From: a virus | Reading direction: 5' to 3' (one strand) | DNA length: 36,705 nt | Virus record (IMG/VR): IMGVR_UViG_3300037840_000689 | Coordinates: 1-36,705 of that record | In this document: piece by piece, positions 6,646-15,379 of the stretch | How the letters are laid out: each line of letters opens with the position of its first letter | Numbering within the stretch: position 1 is the first letter of the stretch | Notes under the pieces: model-generated | Seen by the model: only the letters and a program-made list of their open reading frames with translations | Told to the model about the DNA's origin: nothing | The model's database searches: none | Translations under genes and position numbers: made by a program

Positions 6646-7370
6646 GTCGCCTCGATCCCCTGCGGATTGAGGAAGGCCGCAAGCGCCGCCGTTGCTTTGA
6701 AGCGCGGGACGGCGTCCAGTCTTTTGAACGCCGAGGTGAAGGCATTGGACAAGGACCAGAGTGTTCGGGGTGCGAACTCCTTGTACGCGGGATCAAAGTA
6801 ATACCGGTGAACTTCCCGGCCGAGATGCTTCGGGACTTCCAGTTCTTCTTCGATGAATGCCCGGTAAATGAAAATCCGGGCACGCTCGTCAGAGAGCTGG
6901 GTCGCCTGCCACAGTTTCACTTGGTTCCGCATCGGCTCGAAGTTGCGCTGCATTCGATCAACGCCGATAGCGAGCGCATCTTCAAGGTTGAAGTTCTTCG
7001 TGTGCTTGTGAAGGACGGGTGTGAAGTCGCCGTGGAAGGCGAGGTTGTCGCAAACGAAGACGCGGTAGCCCACGGTGAGGGCGAGCCGCATGGATTTGTC
7101 GTTCGCGTTGCGGACGCCGATGAGAAACCGGCATCCTTCAAATTGAGTTTCGAGTTCAAGGACGCCGAAAAACTTCATGCAGTCCGCAGAAACGGCGAAC
7201 TCGTCCTTGACGACGTTTATGTGCCGGAACGCGAGCGTCTCCACGAGTGACGTGACGACGGCGAGATGCGGGATCGGTCTGAACGATTCCGTTGCTTCCG
7301 GGGTTGGTATCTGGGCAAGCTCTTCACGGGTAAGTTTCTCCGCGCCGCAATGTGCGAGCAGACCATGCAT
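6642..7370 (-). CDS. DUF932-family phage/plasmid-like protein
   Basis: This 242-residue protein matches the DUF932 (phage/plasmid-related) family. Recognisable blocks include MKFFGVLELE near residue 65, GVRNANDKSMRLALTVGYRV near 84-103, VCDNLAFHGDF, and the C-terminal RTLWSLSNAFTSAFK. The biochemical role of the family is not established; members often occur on mobile elements. The ATG start has a strong ribosome-binding site (GAGGAGG) five bases upstream, unlike most genes in this cassette, and a 25-bp dyad just before that. The separate control signals suggest it is regulated independently of the virion genes. It heads a two-gene operon with the small acidic protein. Confidence 0.85.
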   Translation of the reverse strand: MHGLLAHCGAEKLTREELAQIPTPEATESFRPIPHLAVVTSLVETLAFRHINVVKDEFAVSADCMKFFGVLELETQFEGCRFLIGVRNANDKSMRLALTVGYRVFVCDNLAFHGDFTPVLHKHTKNFNLEDALAIGVDRMQRNFEPMRNQVKLWQATQLSDERARIFIYRAFIEEELEVPKHLGREVHRYYFDPAYKEFAPRTLWSLSNAFTSAFKRLDAVPRFKATAALAAFLNPQGIEAT

Positions 7371-7382
7371 TATCTCCTCCTC

Positions 7383-7407
7383 TTGAAATCACAATCTGTG
7401 ACTTCAA
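7383..7407. promoter_or_regulatory. 25-bp operator-like dyad before DUF932
   Basis: The - strand reads TTGAA-g-TCACA-gat-TGTGA-t-TTCAA: ten of eleven arm positions are symmetrical around a three-base centre. It ends 12 bases before the DUF932 start codon and abuts the Shine-Dalgarno sequence. Such a site suits a dimeric repressor, but none is identified. The arm order (TCACA then TGTGA) is the reverse of a CRP site. Confidence 0.6.
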
Positions 7408-7467
7408 ATTGAATTGGGAATGTACAAATGGGCGTGAGCCCAAAGCCGGAGGCGACGGGTCGAAGCG

Positions 7468-7740
7468 TCAATCTCCGGTTCTGGGATCGCGTTGAAATGG
7501 CTTCATGGCCTCGCGGAGGGCGCGGGGTACTTCGGAATACTTGCTTTCACCTTCAAAGGCATCATGGCCGTTCTCCAAAAGAAGAGCGGCGATGTTCGCT
7601 ATGTGAAGGAGTTTTGTTAGGGCAACGGTGTGGGTGGGCTCGTCTTCATTGCGGCCTTCGTACCATGACGTGAAGGCCACGCCGCAAAAAAAGATGAAGA
7701 CGGCGGCGATGATAATTCCGATGGTGATGAGTAGGGTCAT
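7468..7740 (-). CDS. Small membrane protein of the lysis region
   Basis: This 90-residue protein has one strong N-terminal membrane segment (about residues 3-24) followed by a charged cytoplasmic or periplasmic domain with two predicted helices. There is no recognised family. It lies two bases after the phosphoesterase stop and close to holin-like and protease genes, so a lysis or envelope role is possible. The topology (one membrane helix plus a soluble tail) would fit a spanin- or holin-type accessory, but nothing specific supports this. Confidence 0.6.
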   Translation of the reverse strand: MTLLITIGIIIAAVFIFFCGVAFTSWYEGRNEDEPTHTVALTKLLHIANIAALLLENGHDAFEGESKYSEVPRALREAMKPFQRDPRTGD

Positions 7741-7742
7741 TG

Positions 7743-8468
7743 TTAGAAAACTTCGAGGCGAGGGCGAAGGATGCCCTTTGAGGTCCGTTCAAGAAATGAG
7801 AGGCCCCGCTGCCAATCTGTGATATTTCCGTAGTGCGGCGGTAAACAGAGGCAAGGGGATTCCATTCCGAATGTCGTGTCGCCATTTATGTTCGTGAAGT
7901 AGCGAATGGCGGCTCGATGGACGTGAGCCTGGACGAAGCTACCGCCTTTATTCGTCATTAGGCTCTTGACGGTCATTCCTGCCCCGGCGTTCACGCGGTC
8001 AAAGTGGCCGATCTTGATCCCTTCAAGGTCAAAGAAGGTGTCGGTCCACTTTGCCGCGCCGTCTTTCGTCGAGACCCATTCGATCCCGAGCGGACGCAGA
8101 TGTAATTGGTTGAAAAGGAAATCGGCGTCAAAGACTGCGGGGGCATTTCGCAAAACGTAGTTCTTTACGCGGAACTCATGATTCCCTTCGACGTACTTGA
8201 TGATGGCGTCCGGATGGTCTTGCCGAAGATCTTCCAAGAAATCGCGGCCCATTGGGATCTCGTCCTTGAGCATTCGGCCAAAGTTGGGGATGCGTTCGTA
8301 CTTGGATGCTTCGTAGCAATCGAGAAGGTCTCCGTCCACTACGATCATGTCGGGTCTGTTTTCCTTGAGGATGGCGAGCGCTCTGTCGAGAGCCGGTCTG
8401 TCCTGAAAAGGAAAATGAATATCGTTTATGATTCCGACGAGGTTGATCTTCCTCGCGCTCTGTTTCAC
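7743..8468 (-). CDS. Calcineurin-like metallophosphoesterase
   Basis: The 241-residue enzyme shows the full two-metal phosphoesterase signature in order: NDIH near residue 15, DGDLLD near 45-50, GNHEF near 95-99, GHFDR near 154, and QAHVHR near 180. It may hydrolyse nucleotides, phosphodiester nucleic acid ends or phosphoproteins; the substrate cannot be read from sequence. The start is a GTG whose first base overlaps the stop of the holin-like gene, so the two are coupled. Phages carry such enzymes for nucleotide metabolism or counter-defence, but its place among lysis genes is unusual. Confidence 0.88.
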   Translation of the reverse strand: MKQSARKINLVGIINDIHFPFQDRPALDRALAILKENRPDMIVVDGDLLDCYEASKYERIPNFGRMLKDEIPMGRDFLEDLRQDHPDAIIKYVEGNHEFRVKNYVLRNAPAVFDADFLFNQLHLRPLGIEWVSTKDGAAKWTDTFFDLEGIKIGHFDRVNAGAGMTVKSLMTNKGGSFVQAHVHRAAIRYFTNINGDTTFGMESPCLCLPPHYGNITDWQRGLSFLERTSKGILRPRLEVF

Positions 8469-8674
8469 TACTGCGTTGATGTATCGGGGATGAACTTCCG
8501 GGCGAAGTTAACGACGACGCTCCACACGGCGACGACGATGGGCGTATACACGCCAAAGTCGGTGTGGCCGACGTAAGCGGAAAGGTAGGTCAACGCAGCG
8601 CCGCCGAGTGCGATGCCGAGCCCTTTAAGAACCGAGATTAGCTCCGGAGATGAGATAGAAAATGCTTTAGACAT
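8468..8674 (-). CDS. Holin-like small membrane protein
   Basis: This 68-residue protein has two hydrophobic segments (about residues 15-33 and 43-58) joined by a short loop, and a charged C-terminus (RKFIPDTSTQ). That is the layout of class II holins, which make the membrane lesion that releases or activates endolysins. There is no sequence-specific family match. The 17 bases before the ATG lack a Shine-Dalgarno sequence but follow an AAGGTCG element. It lies directly after the papain-like protease gene. Confidence 0.55.
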   Translation of the reverse strand: MSKAFSISSPELISVLKGLGIALGGAALTYLSAYVGHTDFGVYTPIVVAVWSVVVNFARKFIPDTSTQ

Positions 8675-8691
8675 TTTGGTAGGGTTTGATA

Positions 8692-8698
8692 CGACCTT
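8692..8698 (-). promoter_or_regulatory. AAGGTCG leader element 1
   Basis: AAGGTCG lies 17 bases before the holin-like start codon and overlaps the stop codon of the preceding gene. It is one of five copies found upstream of - strand genes in this window. Confidence 0.45.
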
Positions 8699-9636
8699 TA
8701 GAATTTCGCGATTTCTTTTTGGACGAGGCCGAGCGCCTGTTCAATATCAAGGATGATCTGCTGCGCGAGCGTGAACTGTTGCGCGGTAAGCGCTTGTTTC
8801 GTTGATGCTGGAACCTTGTGGAAGAACACTCCGTCAGTGATGTAAGGCATATAATTCCCCTGGATTTCAAACCATCCTTTGTTACCCCACTCTTCGCTCC
8901 AACTGTTGGGACCGTAAATGCTCGAAGCGTCGAACTGCGTCGCGTTAATGAAGTGGCCGCTCACGATGGTCTTCGGGGGAACGATGGGAAGTATGTCGGC
9001 TGCCGCCCAGCTCGTTTGTCCGACCGGGAGAACTTTGCCGTATTGGGAGGTGTACCACTCTTCGCCGATCTCGGCCTCGATAATCACGTCGCCGTAGTTG
9101 TAGATCGCGTCCTTAATGCTTTGGAATGTCGGGTTCTTTCCCAGAAAGAAATATGACTCGCCGGTCGCGCGACCGAGCGCGTCCGCTTTCGCTTCGTCGC
9201 TTGCGAGCGCCCAATTATCGAAAACATCCTCCGCGAGCGTGGTGTCGCTTGGAAACATCGCCTCGAGGCAAATACCGAGAAGCACGCGCATCTTTGCGAC
9301 GGCCTCAATGTCGGTGCCCTGGCGTTCGATGCCAAGCCCGTCTACGGTCTTTTCGAGCGCGTACGCGGCGCGCGGGCTCAACGGCAGGTATGAAGGAACG
9401 GCCCCTTTTGCGACAAGCTGGCGGTACAGATAAAGGACCAAGCTGTATTGACCGGAATATCCACCGCATCCCGGTTGCGTGTTTTGCATAGTGATCGGAA
9501 CGCCCCCTGCGTCTGTTGGTCGCCATATCGCGGGTGTAGGTGATGCCTTGCCGAGAAGTACGGTTGCCGGGTAGTCAGTGGGTTTCGATTCTCTTTCTAT
9601 TCTTCCGAGTGGAAAATCAAATTTGAACTGCTCCAT
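8698..9636 (-). CDS. Papain-like (C1-type) cysteine protease
   Basis: I place the start at ATG 9636 (312 residues), because the preceding frame is shadow sequence overlapping the neighbour. Catalytic features of papain-fold proteases are all present: Gln51 and Cys57 in QNTQPGCGGYSGQ with the classical six-residue spacing, His228 in VSGHFI, and Asn244 in GPNSWSEEWGNKGWFEI, which mirrors the KNSWGxxWGExGYF motif of the family. No signal peptide is seen. The region after residue 265 adds a helical tail. A papain-fold enzyme beside holin-like and membrane proteins could cleave peptidoglycan cross-links as an endolysin or act on envelope protein during entry or release. The family call is strong; the role is inferred. 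Confidence 0.8.
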   Translation of the reverse strand: MEQFKFDFPLGRIERESKPTDYPATVLLGKASPTPAIWRPTDAGGVPITMQNTQPGCGGYSGQYSLVLYLYRQLVAKGAVPSYLPLSPRAAYALEKTVDGLGIERQGTDIEAVAKMRVLLGICLEAMFPSDTTLAEDVFDNWALASDEAKADALGRATGESYFFLGKNPTFQSIKDAIYNYGDVIIEAEIGEEWYTSQYGKVLPVGQTSWAAADILPIVPPKTIVSGHFINATQFDASSIYGPNSWSEEWGNKGWFEIQGNYMPYITDGVFFHKVPASTKQALTAQQFTLAQQIILDIEQALGLVQKEIAKF

Positions 9637-9688
9637 TATCTTTATTTTGTAATTTATACGGATTTTGTCCAGAGGCGCTCTGCACAAG

Positions 9689-9997
9689 CTAACGGTGGAA
9701 ATATCCGATGTAGGCGATGATCGCGAATTCGACACAGGCGACAATTCCGATACCGGCCCAGATCCAACGCTCAAGAAAGCGAAGACGCCGCTCTTTGTCA
9801 GCCCGCTCGGATTTATATTCGGCGAAGAAATCCGCGAAGTCCTGCTTCTCCATTTTTCTTTCCTCAACCCGGATCAACCGCTCTTTTGTGTCGTTGGAAA
9901 AGCTCTTCAATTCCTCCCGCATACCCTTGAGTTCGGTCCGCATCTCAATGAGGAGATCGTGGTCGGGGGTAATAATGGGCGCTGTGATGGTGTCCAT
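9689..9997 (-). CDS. Coiled-coil protein with a C-terminal membrane anchor
   Basis: The 102-residue protein has a long charged helix (about residues 15-75, heptad-like) followed by a single membrane segment near 78-98 and a short basic tail. This layout resembles XhlA/hemolysin-type phage lysis accessory proteins, which help holins. The sequence identity to that family is not certain. It lies between the tail fibre gene and the cysteine protease, 13 bases after the fibre stop, which fits a lysis cassette at the end of the tail module. Confidence 0.6.
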   Translation of the reverse strand: MDTITAPIITPDHDLLIEMRTELKGMREELKSFSNDTKERLIRVEERKMEKQDFADFFAEYKSERADKERRLRFLERWIWAGIGIVACVEFAIIAYIGYFHR

Positions 9998-10010
9998 TTT
10001 CGTGCGTGGT

Positions 10011-11390
10011 TTAGTTGAGCGCTTGAATCAGGAAACACGGGCTTACTGATCCCGTGCCATTGAATGCCCATGACGGAGGGGGCGCTGAGTTAATGACCAA
10101 AGCCTGGCTCGTTACGGTCTTATATTGAAGCGAAAACGTCGTACTCGCCGATTGGACCTTGTAGAGGCCATCGAATGAGAAATTTCCGGTTGAACTCGTG
10201 ATGTTCTGTTGGAAGATTGTGGTCGCATTTGTGGTGTCGTTAAATTGCAGTCCGTTCGTTACGGTTGAACCGGATGTCGTGACCTGGCCTGCGACCCGTA
10301 TCATGACGAACTGTCCTACTGTGAGACCAGAAATAGTGACCTTCAAATTGGTGGCGTCGACATCGACGAGCGTTGTCGAAGCGGTAGAATAGTTCGAATT
10401 GTTCGCAGTTCCTGCTCCGTGGTATCCGGCTGTTGCGGTTTGCCAGATCGGGTTGGCACCGGCCCCCTGCGTTTGCAAAAACTGCCCCGATGTTCCGGCA
10501 GGGAGGCGGGACCAGGCTGATCCGCTGTAATACGGAACATCGCCTTGCGCGGGGCTTGCGATCCACGGAATGAAAATATTCGCGGCAACCTGCGAAGAGT
10601 CGCTGATGTATCCCGGTGCAATGAATGGCCGCACATCATTTGAAATGTAGCCCTGTGTCCCATCGTTCCAATCTCGGATGATGGTCTCTCCTACAGTATT
10701 GAAAATCTCGCATACCACGATCTTGTTGGCCGGATATGCGGGGGCGGTGGGTGAAACGGCTTCGGAGCCTTGCGTCATAGCGACAGTCCCGGTGTTATCT
10801 ATCGTCACGATGTCGATTCGTGGGTGCGTGATCGGAGCAGTGATCGTTGCGGTGTTTCCCCCGGCGAAGAGAACTTTCACGATTCCCAAATAGAACGTGC
10901 CGGGCTCGATGTAGAGGGCCATGGTGTTTGCGGTGTACGTACCGCTCGTGGCGTTGGTGCTCGCGGTAAATGAACTGAGCGGAGCGTAGACGGAATTGTT
11001 GAGCGATGAAATAGTGATACTCGTTCCGTTCAACGCATAGGCGCAGAGGACAACAAGGCTTTGGTTGGCGGAGGAAAGCGCGACGCCGGTGGATGTCGTC
11101 GTCTGCGGATTCTGGAGAAGCGCCAAGAGATTCGCGGCGGTGGCTGCCGCGCTTGCCCCGATCAATACGTTTCCGGGTGTGGAACCGATTGAGCTTACGA
11201 AGGTAAAGACAACGCCGGTGCCGTTGATGGTGAGGGTGGCAATTTTCGTATTGCCTGGATTCGTTGGAAGCCCAAGAACCCCAAGTTGCTGATGCGGGAG
11301 GAGCAACGACCCTCCGCGCGCGTCATCGCGGAGTGCGTCGTACTGTTCTGAATAACCGGTCTGACCGCTCGCGACGGGAATCGATTTCAT
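10011..11390 (-). CDS. Tail fibre / receptor-binding candidate
   Basis: This 459-residue protein is rich in Ser, Thr, Asn and Gly and is probably beta-structured. A segment near residue 285 (GDVPYYSGSAWSRLPAGTSG) matches the short repeat common in phage tail fibres and tip adhesins. The C-terminal 150 residues look like a separate beta-sandwich receptor-binding head. The start codon overlaps the stop of the previous gene (ATGA), so the two are coupled. Its place at the end of the tail module, just before the lysis genes, suits an adhesin that contacts the host surface. Confidence 0.72.
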   Translation of the reverse strand: MKSIPVASGQTGYSEQYDALRDDARGGSLLLPHQQLGVLGLPTNPGNTKIATLTINGTGVVFTFVSSIGSTPGNVLIGASAAATAANLLALLQNPQTTTSTGVALSSANQSLVVLCAYALNGTSITISSLNNSVYAPLSSFTASTNATSGTYTANTMALYIEPGTFYLGIVKVLFAGGNTATITAPITHPRIDIVTIDNTGTVAMTQGSEAVSPTAPAYPANKIVVCEIFNTVGETIIRDWNDGTQGYISNDVRPFIAPGYISDSSQVAANIFIPWIASPAQGDVPYYSGSAWSRLPAGTSGQFLQTQGAGANPIWQTATAGYHGAGTANNSNYSTASTTLVDVDATNLKVTISGLTVGQFVMIRVAGQVTTSGSTVTNGLQFNDTTNATTIFQQNITSSTGNFSFDGLYKVQSASTTFSLQYKTVTSQALVINSAPPPSWAFNGTGSVSPCFLIQALN

Positions 11391-11953
11391 GAATTTGCAA
11401 ATGTGAAGTCCACTTCGACGGTGGTATCGGTTCCCGCCGATTTTGAATAAGGGGAAGAAAACAGCGCATGGTTAAACATATTCCCGGAGCCGATGCTGGA
11501 CGTGCCCCCGATGAAGGTTCCGAACTCGTTGTAGGTGGTATTCGAGAGAACGGCGTCGGGAAAATAGAACTGGGTTACGGCAACGTTGAAATTGCTGTCT
11601 GCGCCGTATGAAATTGATGCCCGATTCGTTGGGGTCGTGAGCGCGATGTCGGCGTTCATCGGAGTCGTGGAGCCGGTTCCGATCTCGCCCCATGCGATAC
11701 CGAGAGGAAAATTGAACACGCCGTAATAGGCGCTCAAGAGATATTGAACGAGAAGGTCCATTCCGTAGTTCAAGGAATCTACGACGAGATTGTCTTGTTG
11801 GACTTCAATGTGACCGGCGTTAACAAGTTCTTGAGCTTCGGTACCTCGTCCAGCGTCTTGAAGCGCTTGGATTCGGTAGATCGTTCCTGCCGGATGCGAC
11901 CGGACGATCACTCTTCCCGAAATTCTAACGTTCTGTCTTTCGTTGACCTCCAT
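11387..11953 (-). CDS. Tail tip-associated structural protein
   Basis: This 188-residue protein begins at ATG 11953; the longer open frame upstream overlaps the hub gene and reads as non-coding. The start lies six bases after a predicted -10 box, so the mRNA may be leaderless. The fold is probably beta-rich; the middle reads GEIGTGSTTPMNADIALTTP followed by a long strand-rich segment. A comparable layout (GTG-type turn, ...TDxALxxE..., then a conserved TxxExGxF-like end) appears in the protein at 26620-27423, suggesting distant paralogs. Function is likely virion structural, at the tail tip. Confidence 0.65.
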   Translation of the reverse strand: MEVNERQNVRISGRVIVRSHPAGTIYRIQALQDAGRGTEAQELVNAGHIEVQQDNLVVDSLNYGMDLLVQYLLSAYYGVFNFPLGIAWGEIGTGSTTPMNADIALTTPTNRASISYGADSNFNVAVTQFYFPDAVLSNTTYNEFGTFIGGTSSIGSGNMFNHALFSSPYSKSAGTDTTVEVDFTFANS

Positions 11954-11990
11954 GCAATAACAATAGCATTTTGATTTTTCGGCGCCTGTG
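11954..11990 (-). promoter_or_regulatory. Phage late promoter copy D (CACAGGC-N18-TATTGT)
   Basis: The - strand holds CACAGGC (11984-11990), an 18-base spacer containing AAAAATC, an extended -10 (TGC-TATTGT, box at 11960-11965), then six bases to the ATG at 11953. This is one of five sites with identical spacing. Confidence 0.6.
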
Positions 11991-12000
11991 CATGCGCTCG

Positions 12001-13479
12001 TCAGCTCCACTGCGAAAAGCCCCAACGCATTGCCGGTGATGCTCCCGGTCCCCATTTGTAGGGTTTCTGCGTGGAGGTCGCGGCAAGAGTGTCAGTGGCG
12101 GTCACGCCTTCCGCGATGGGCTCAAGGTTCTGGGTGACGGTAGAATCGTCCACGGGAGTCTGGTTGGCTTCCTGTTGGAGAAGGGTCGTCATGAGGTCAA
12201 CGAAAGTTACGGTGTCTGAGCCGATGGCCTCGATTTGATACTCAAGGGTGCCCTGTGCGCCTGGGACAAACACCGTTGCCTCAACGCGCTTTATGATGAG
12301 CGGATAGTTGGTGATGCCGAGTTTTGGAGAATTAAGAATGATGGTTTGGCCTATCGTGCATCCGGCGACAAGAGTATTGAACTTTACGTCGTAAACAGAG
12401 TGGCCGAACTGAAGGATCTCGGCCTGTGCTCGCTGTTGTGCTTCAACGACGCTGGAGATTTTAGAATCAACGATTACGTCTTGAAACTCGCCGTAGGTGG
12501 CGATCCCTACCGGGTCTGATGCGTGAGCGACAATAGGGATGGTGGCAGCGCCGAATATTTTTAGAGTGTGTCCTCCTCCGGGATCTGATGTGAATTTTAC
12601 GAACCGGTTCTTGTCGTTGTAGAGCACCTGGACGGTTCCCGGGTCGGTTTGTTGGTCGATCCCAACCGTTTCAGTCGCGCCGTCGAGCGTCACGGTGATC
12701 GTGGACGTTGAGTACGCGTAGCCAATTGCGTAGACGACGGTCCCACTTACAGTCGTGTACACGTCGGGGGTATTTCCTGCAATGAAGGTTTTCGAATACG
12801 TTCCTCCGATAACAAAGACGCTGTTCTTCATGTTTTGAAGATTGCGGGTTACGTCGAGCGAGTTCCACTCGATCTGCCCGCTCGTCTCGTCAATCTTGAT
12901 AGGGGCGGTTGCTCCTTCCCCCACGGCGTTCTCAACATCGCCCAAAAAGAAGTGGATGTCTTTTGATGGGTCTATGTACCAATCCCATCCGATCAGTTTC
13001 GCGAGCGATTCCAAACACTTCGTAGGCTGCTGGTAATTGAACTTGATGGAAGGCACGAGAAAGTTGGCGGTCTGTACATGGTTTGTGGTGAAGCCTTTTC
13101 CCGGAGCGAAATTAGCGACAAGGTCCAGGACGATGTCGTGCGGGTCAATCATGGCGTAGTTTTTTTTGACGAGTGTGCCGTCCAATAAGTAGCTCCAATC
13201 CGTGCACGTGATCTGGTACGTGAGCATGAGTCCCTCCACACTCACTTCGGTCTCGGTGACGGTCCCGCCGAAAATCTGGCCGGAACTGTCAAACATAGTA
13301 ATCGTGTCATTGAGGACCGGAACGGTCTTGACGGGAAAGGTCTGGCCCGCGCCGAGCTTCACATTGAATTTCAGCGTGGAGACTTCTTTTGTGAGAACAG
13401 AAACGAGATCAACGGTGCTCCAATCGACAGAGCTAGAAATATCGGTGCCGTTATCTTTTATTACGACGGGATTTGCCAT
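12001..13479 (-). CDS. Tail hub / baseplate protein
   Basis: The 492-residue protein follows the tape measure gene by one base, the usual place for the distal-tail or hub protein. The N-terminal half has features of hub folds: repeated strands, ITCTDWSYLLDG near residue 90, and CLESLAKLIGWDWYIDPSKDIHFF near 155-180, a segment like the region joining hub domains in gp27/Tal-like proteins. The C-terminal part is a second beta domain with a flexible tail. It would close the tail tube and carry the fibre. No peptidoglycan-cleaving domain is visible. Confidence 0.72.
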   Translation of the reverse strand: MANPVVIKDNGTDISSSVDWSTVDLVSVLTKEVSTLKFNVKLGAGQTFPVKTVPVLNDTITMFDSSGQIFGGTVTETEVSVEGLMLTYQITCTDWSYLLDGTLVKKNYAMIDPHDIVLDLVANFAPGKGFTTNHVQTANFLVPSIKFNYQQPTKCLESLAKLIGWDWYIDPSKDIHFFLGDVENAVGEGATAPIKIDETSGQIEWNSLDVTRNLQNMKNSVFVIGGTYSKTFIAGNTPDVYTTVSGTVVYAIGYAYSTSTITVTLDGATETVGIDQQTDPGTVQVLYNDKNRFVKFTSDPGGGHTLKIFGAATIPIVAHASDPVGIATYGEFQDVIVDSKISSVVEAQQRAQAEILQFGHSVYDVKFNTLVAGCTIGQTIILNSPKLGITNYPLIIKRVEATVFVPGAQGTLEYQIEAIGSDTVTFVDLMTTLLQQEANQTPVDDSTVTQNLEPIAEGVTATDTLAATSTQKPYKWGPGASPAMRWGFSQWS

Positions 13480-13480
13480 G

Positions 13481-15238
13481 CTACGAGGCGTAATTTCTTA
13501 GCTTCAATTGCCTGCCGATTTGCTTGGCGATAGTGTTCGCAATGAGCGTCGCACCTCCTTGGTCAAGGTACATGCCGCCTTGGATATAAACATTGATGCC
13601 TCCGCCTCCCGCGCCAAGAAGTGCGCCTGGAGTCTTCGTCGCAATAAGGAAGTCGGCAGGGTCGGATTGGATGATCTGACCTCCGGGCGTGATGATGGCG
13701 TCGTGGACACCGATTACGGATAGCGCGCCGGAGACGGCACCGCCAGCCGCTTTGCCAAAGGCGGACGCGGCTCCTCCGATTGCGTTCACAGCGGCCAGGA
13801 CGGGTGCGAATACTCCGGTTGCCCACGAGACAAATGTTTGGATGACTCCCGTAATGAAACTTATTGAGCTGGTCAATGCGCCTTTGATGCCATCCCAAAT
13901 GCCAATGAAGTATGAGCTGATCCCACCCCACACCAGATTCCAAAGTGTTTGATAGAACTGAAGGGATGCGTTGAGGTAAGCAGTAATCCAATTGAGAGCG
14001 GACTGTATCGTCTTTTTAATACTGTCCCACACTATGACGAGGAGATCGCTGATTGCCGTCCAGATGGCTTGCATGTCTTCTTTGAGGTTCTGCCAATTCG
14101 CGATGATGACTGCCGCGAGCAGAGCGACGAGGCCGATAAGGAGCGTGAACGGACCGCCGAGAAGTGCGACGATAACCGCGAGGGTACCGAGAATCACGAG
14201 CAAGCTCCCGAGCAAAGTGAGCAAGCCGCCCAAGATGCCGACGAATATGAGGATCGTTTCGGTAAGTTTTTGGTGTCGCTGCGTCCAACCATCAATGCCG
14301 TCGATAATTTTCACAATCCATTGAAGTAATTCCGTCAGCATGGGCATCTGGGTGTTTCCCATGTCGGAGAGAAGCTTGTTGAAACTTTGCATCGCGACGG
14401 AGAGACTGCCGCTTAGAGTTTCTGCGTAGGCTTGCACTTGACCGTTGACCGCGCCTTGGACAGCTTGAAGGGCAGCCATACCGGACAGCCCGTCCTTGAT
14501 CTGGATGCCGTAGGTGGCAAGAGCGCGGCCTTGCCCGTTCATGGCGAGGACCACTTGATTTGTGGCGGTCGCAAGATCGATGTTCTTCGCGCGCGCGAGG
14601 TCCATTGCGGCCTGATTGACCTGCAACGCTTCGGACACACTCTTGGTGGCCGTGAAAGATTGCATCAGACTATTAGTGCTGTCAGTTACGGAAAAACCGA
14701 GTGAGACGTTTGCGTCGGCTTGCGATTCCAGTTTCGCGGTAATTTCATCAACCGACTGACCGTTGAGCTCTTGGGAGTTCGTTAAAATGTCGAGCTGCTG
14801 CTGGTACTTTTGAATATTGAGCTGGTCCGTAGCGATACTTGCAGCGGCTTTTGCGTGGGAAGCGGCTGACTTTTCGACCGATCCGGTATGCGTGTCAAGC
14901 GTGGCCGTTGCTTCGGCGATGCTCGCCTTGTATCCATTGATCTTATCTTGGAGAAAGGCGACCTGGGTGGCATAGGAACTCGTAGAATCTGCTGCGCCCG
15001 CCATAGCATCGGTCACCGCTTGTTTCAAGCTGTCCTGGGATTCCTGGACGCTTGCTGCTGAATCGACGACGCCGACATACACGGCAGTAATTGCGGCACC
15101 GGCAATGCCAATCTGAATCCCGGCACTGATGGCCTCCTGGCCAACCTGTCTTAAATTATTCTGAGCACCGGAAAGCGCCGAGGCCGATTCGTCAACCGCT
15201 TGGATAAGAATTTCTAGGACGGATTGCGATGCGGCCAT
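13481..15238 (-). CDS. Tape measure protein
   Basis: This 585-residue protein combines long helical/coiled segments (residues about 60-310, rich in Ala, Gln and Ser) with a hydrophobic block near 325-395 and a Gly/Ala-rich C-terminus. This pattern defines tape measure proteins that set tail length and help DNA entry. By the usual rule of about 0.15 nm per residue the tail would be near 90 nm, consistent with a siphovirus. It lies after the chaperone genes and before the hub, the standard order. The leader has no Shine-Dalgarno sequence. A small membrane-peptide gene is inserted just upstream. Confidence 0.9.
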   Translation of the reverse strand: MAASQSVLEILIQAVDESASALSGAQNNLRQVGQEAISAGIQIGIAGAAITAVYVGVVDSAASVQESQDSLKQAVTDAMAGAADSTSSYATQVAFLQDKINGYKASIAEATATLDTHTGSVEKSAASHAKAAASIATDQLNIQKYQQQLDILTNSQELNGQSVDEITAKLESQADANVSLGFSVTDSTNSLMQSFTATKSVSEALQVNQAAMDLARAKNIDLATATNQVVLAMNGQGRALATYGIQIKDGLSGMAALQAVQGAVNGQVQAYAETLSGSLSVAMQSFNKLLSDMGNTQMPMLTELLQWIVKIIDGIDGWTQRHQKLTETILIFVGILGGLLTLLGSLLVILGTLAVIVALLGGPFTLLIGLVALLAAVIIANWQNLKEDMQAIWTAISDLLVIVWDSIKKTIQSALNWITAYLNASLQFYQTLWNLVWGGISSYFIGIWDGIKGALTSSISFITGVIQTFVSWATGVFAPVLAAVNAIGGAASAFGKAAGGAVSGALSVIGVHDAIITPGGQIIQSDPADFLIATKTPGALLGAGGGGINVYIQGGMYLDQGGATLIANTIAKQIGRQLKLRNYAS

Positions 15239-15259
15239 GTGGTGCGGAGAATAGTGTGG

Positions 15260-15379
15260 TTAGGAATGAAGCCAATCTTCTAAAGATCGGTGTGCTCGGT
15301 TCGCGAGACGGAACATCTTGATAACGAACGCGAGGCCAACGATACCGAAGAAAATTACTAGGAAGATGAGGACAGCCAT
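15260..15379 (-). CDS. Small single-span membrane peptide (39 aa)
   Basis: This short gene lies between the tail chaperones and the tape measure. It encodes one strong membrane helix (MAVLIFLVIFFGIVGLAFVI) followed by a basic, positively charged tail ending in DWLHS. An AAGGTCG element sits 24 bases upstream of its ATG, as with four other genes here. Its function is unknown; a holin, spanin or tail-associated membrane peptide is possible. The clean membrane design and the shared leader element support it being real. Confidence 0.6.
   Translation of the reverse strand: MAVLIFLVIFFGIVGLAFVIKMFRLANRAHRSLEDWLHS

Noticed and set aside
9640-9688. A sixth copy of the CACAGGC promoter family before the protease gene
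   Set aside because: An ACAAAATC core is present, but the CACAGGC part and the 18-base spacing to a TAnnnT box do not fit.
9637-9867. 77-residue N-terminal extension of the papain-like protease
   Set aside because: It overlaps the coiled-coil gene in another frame and has shadow-like Ser/Arg composition.
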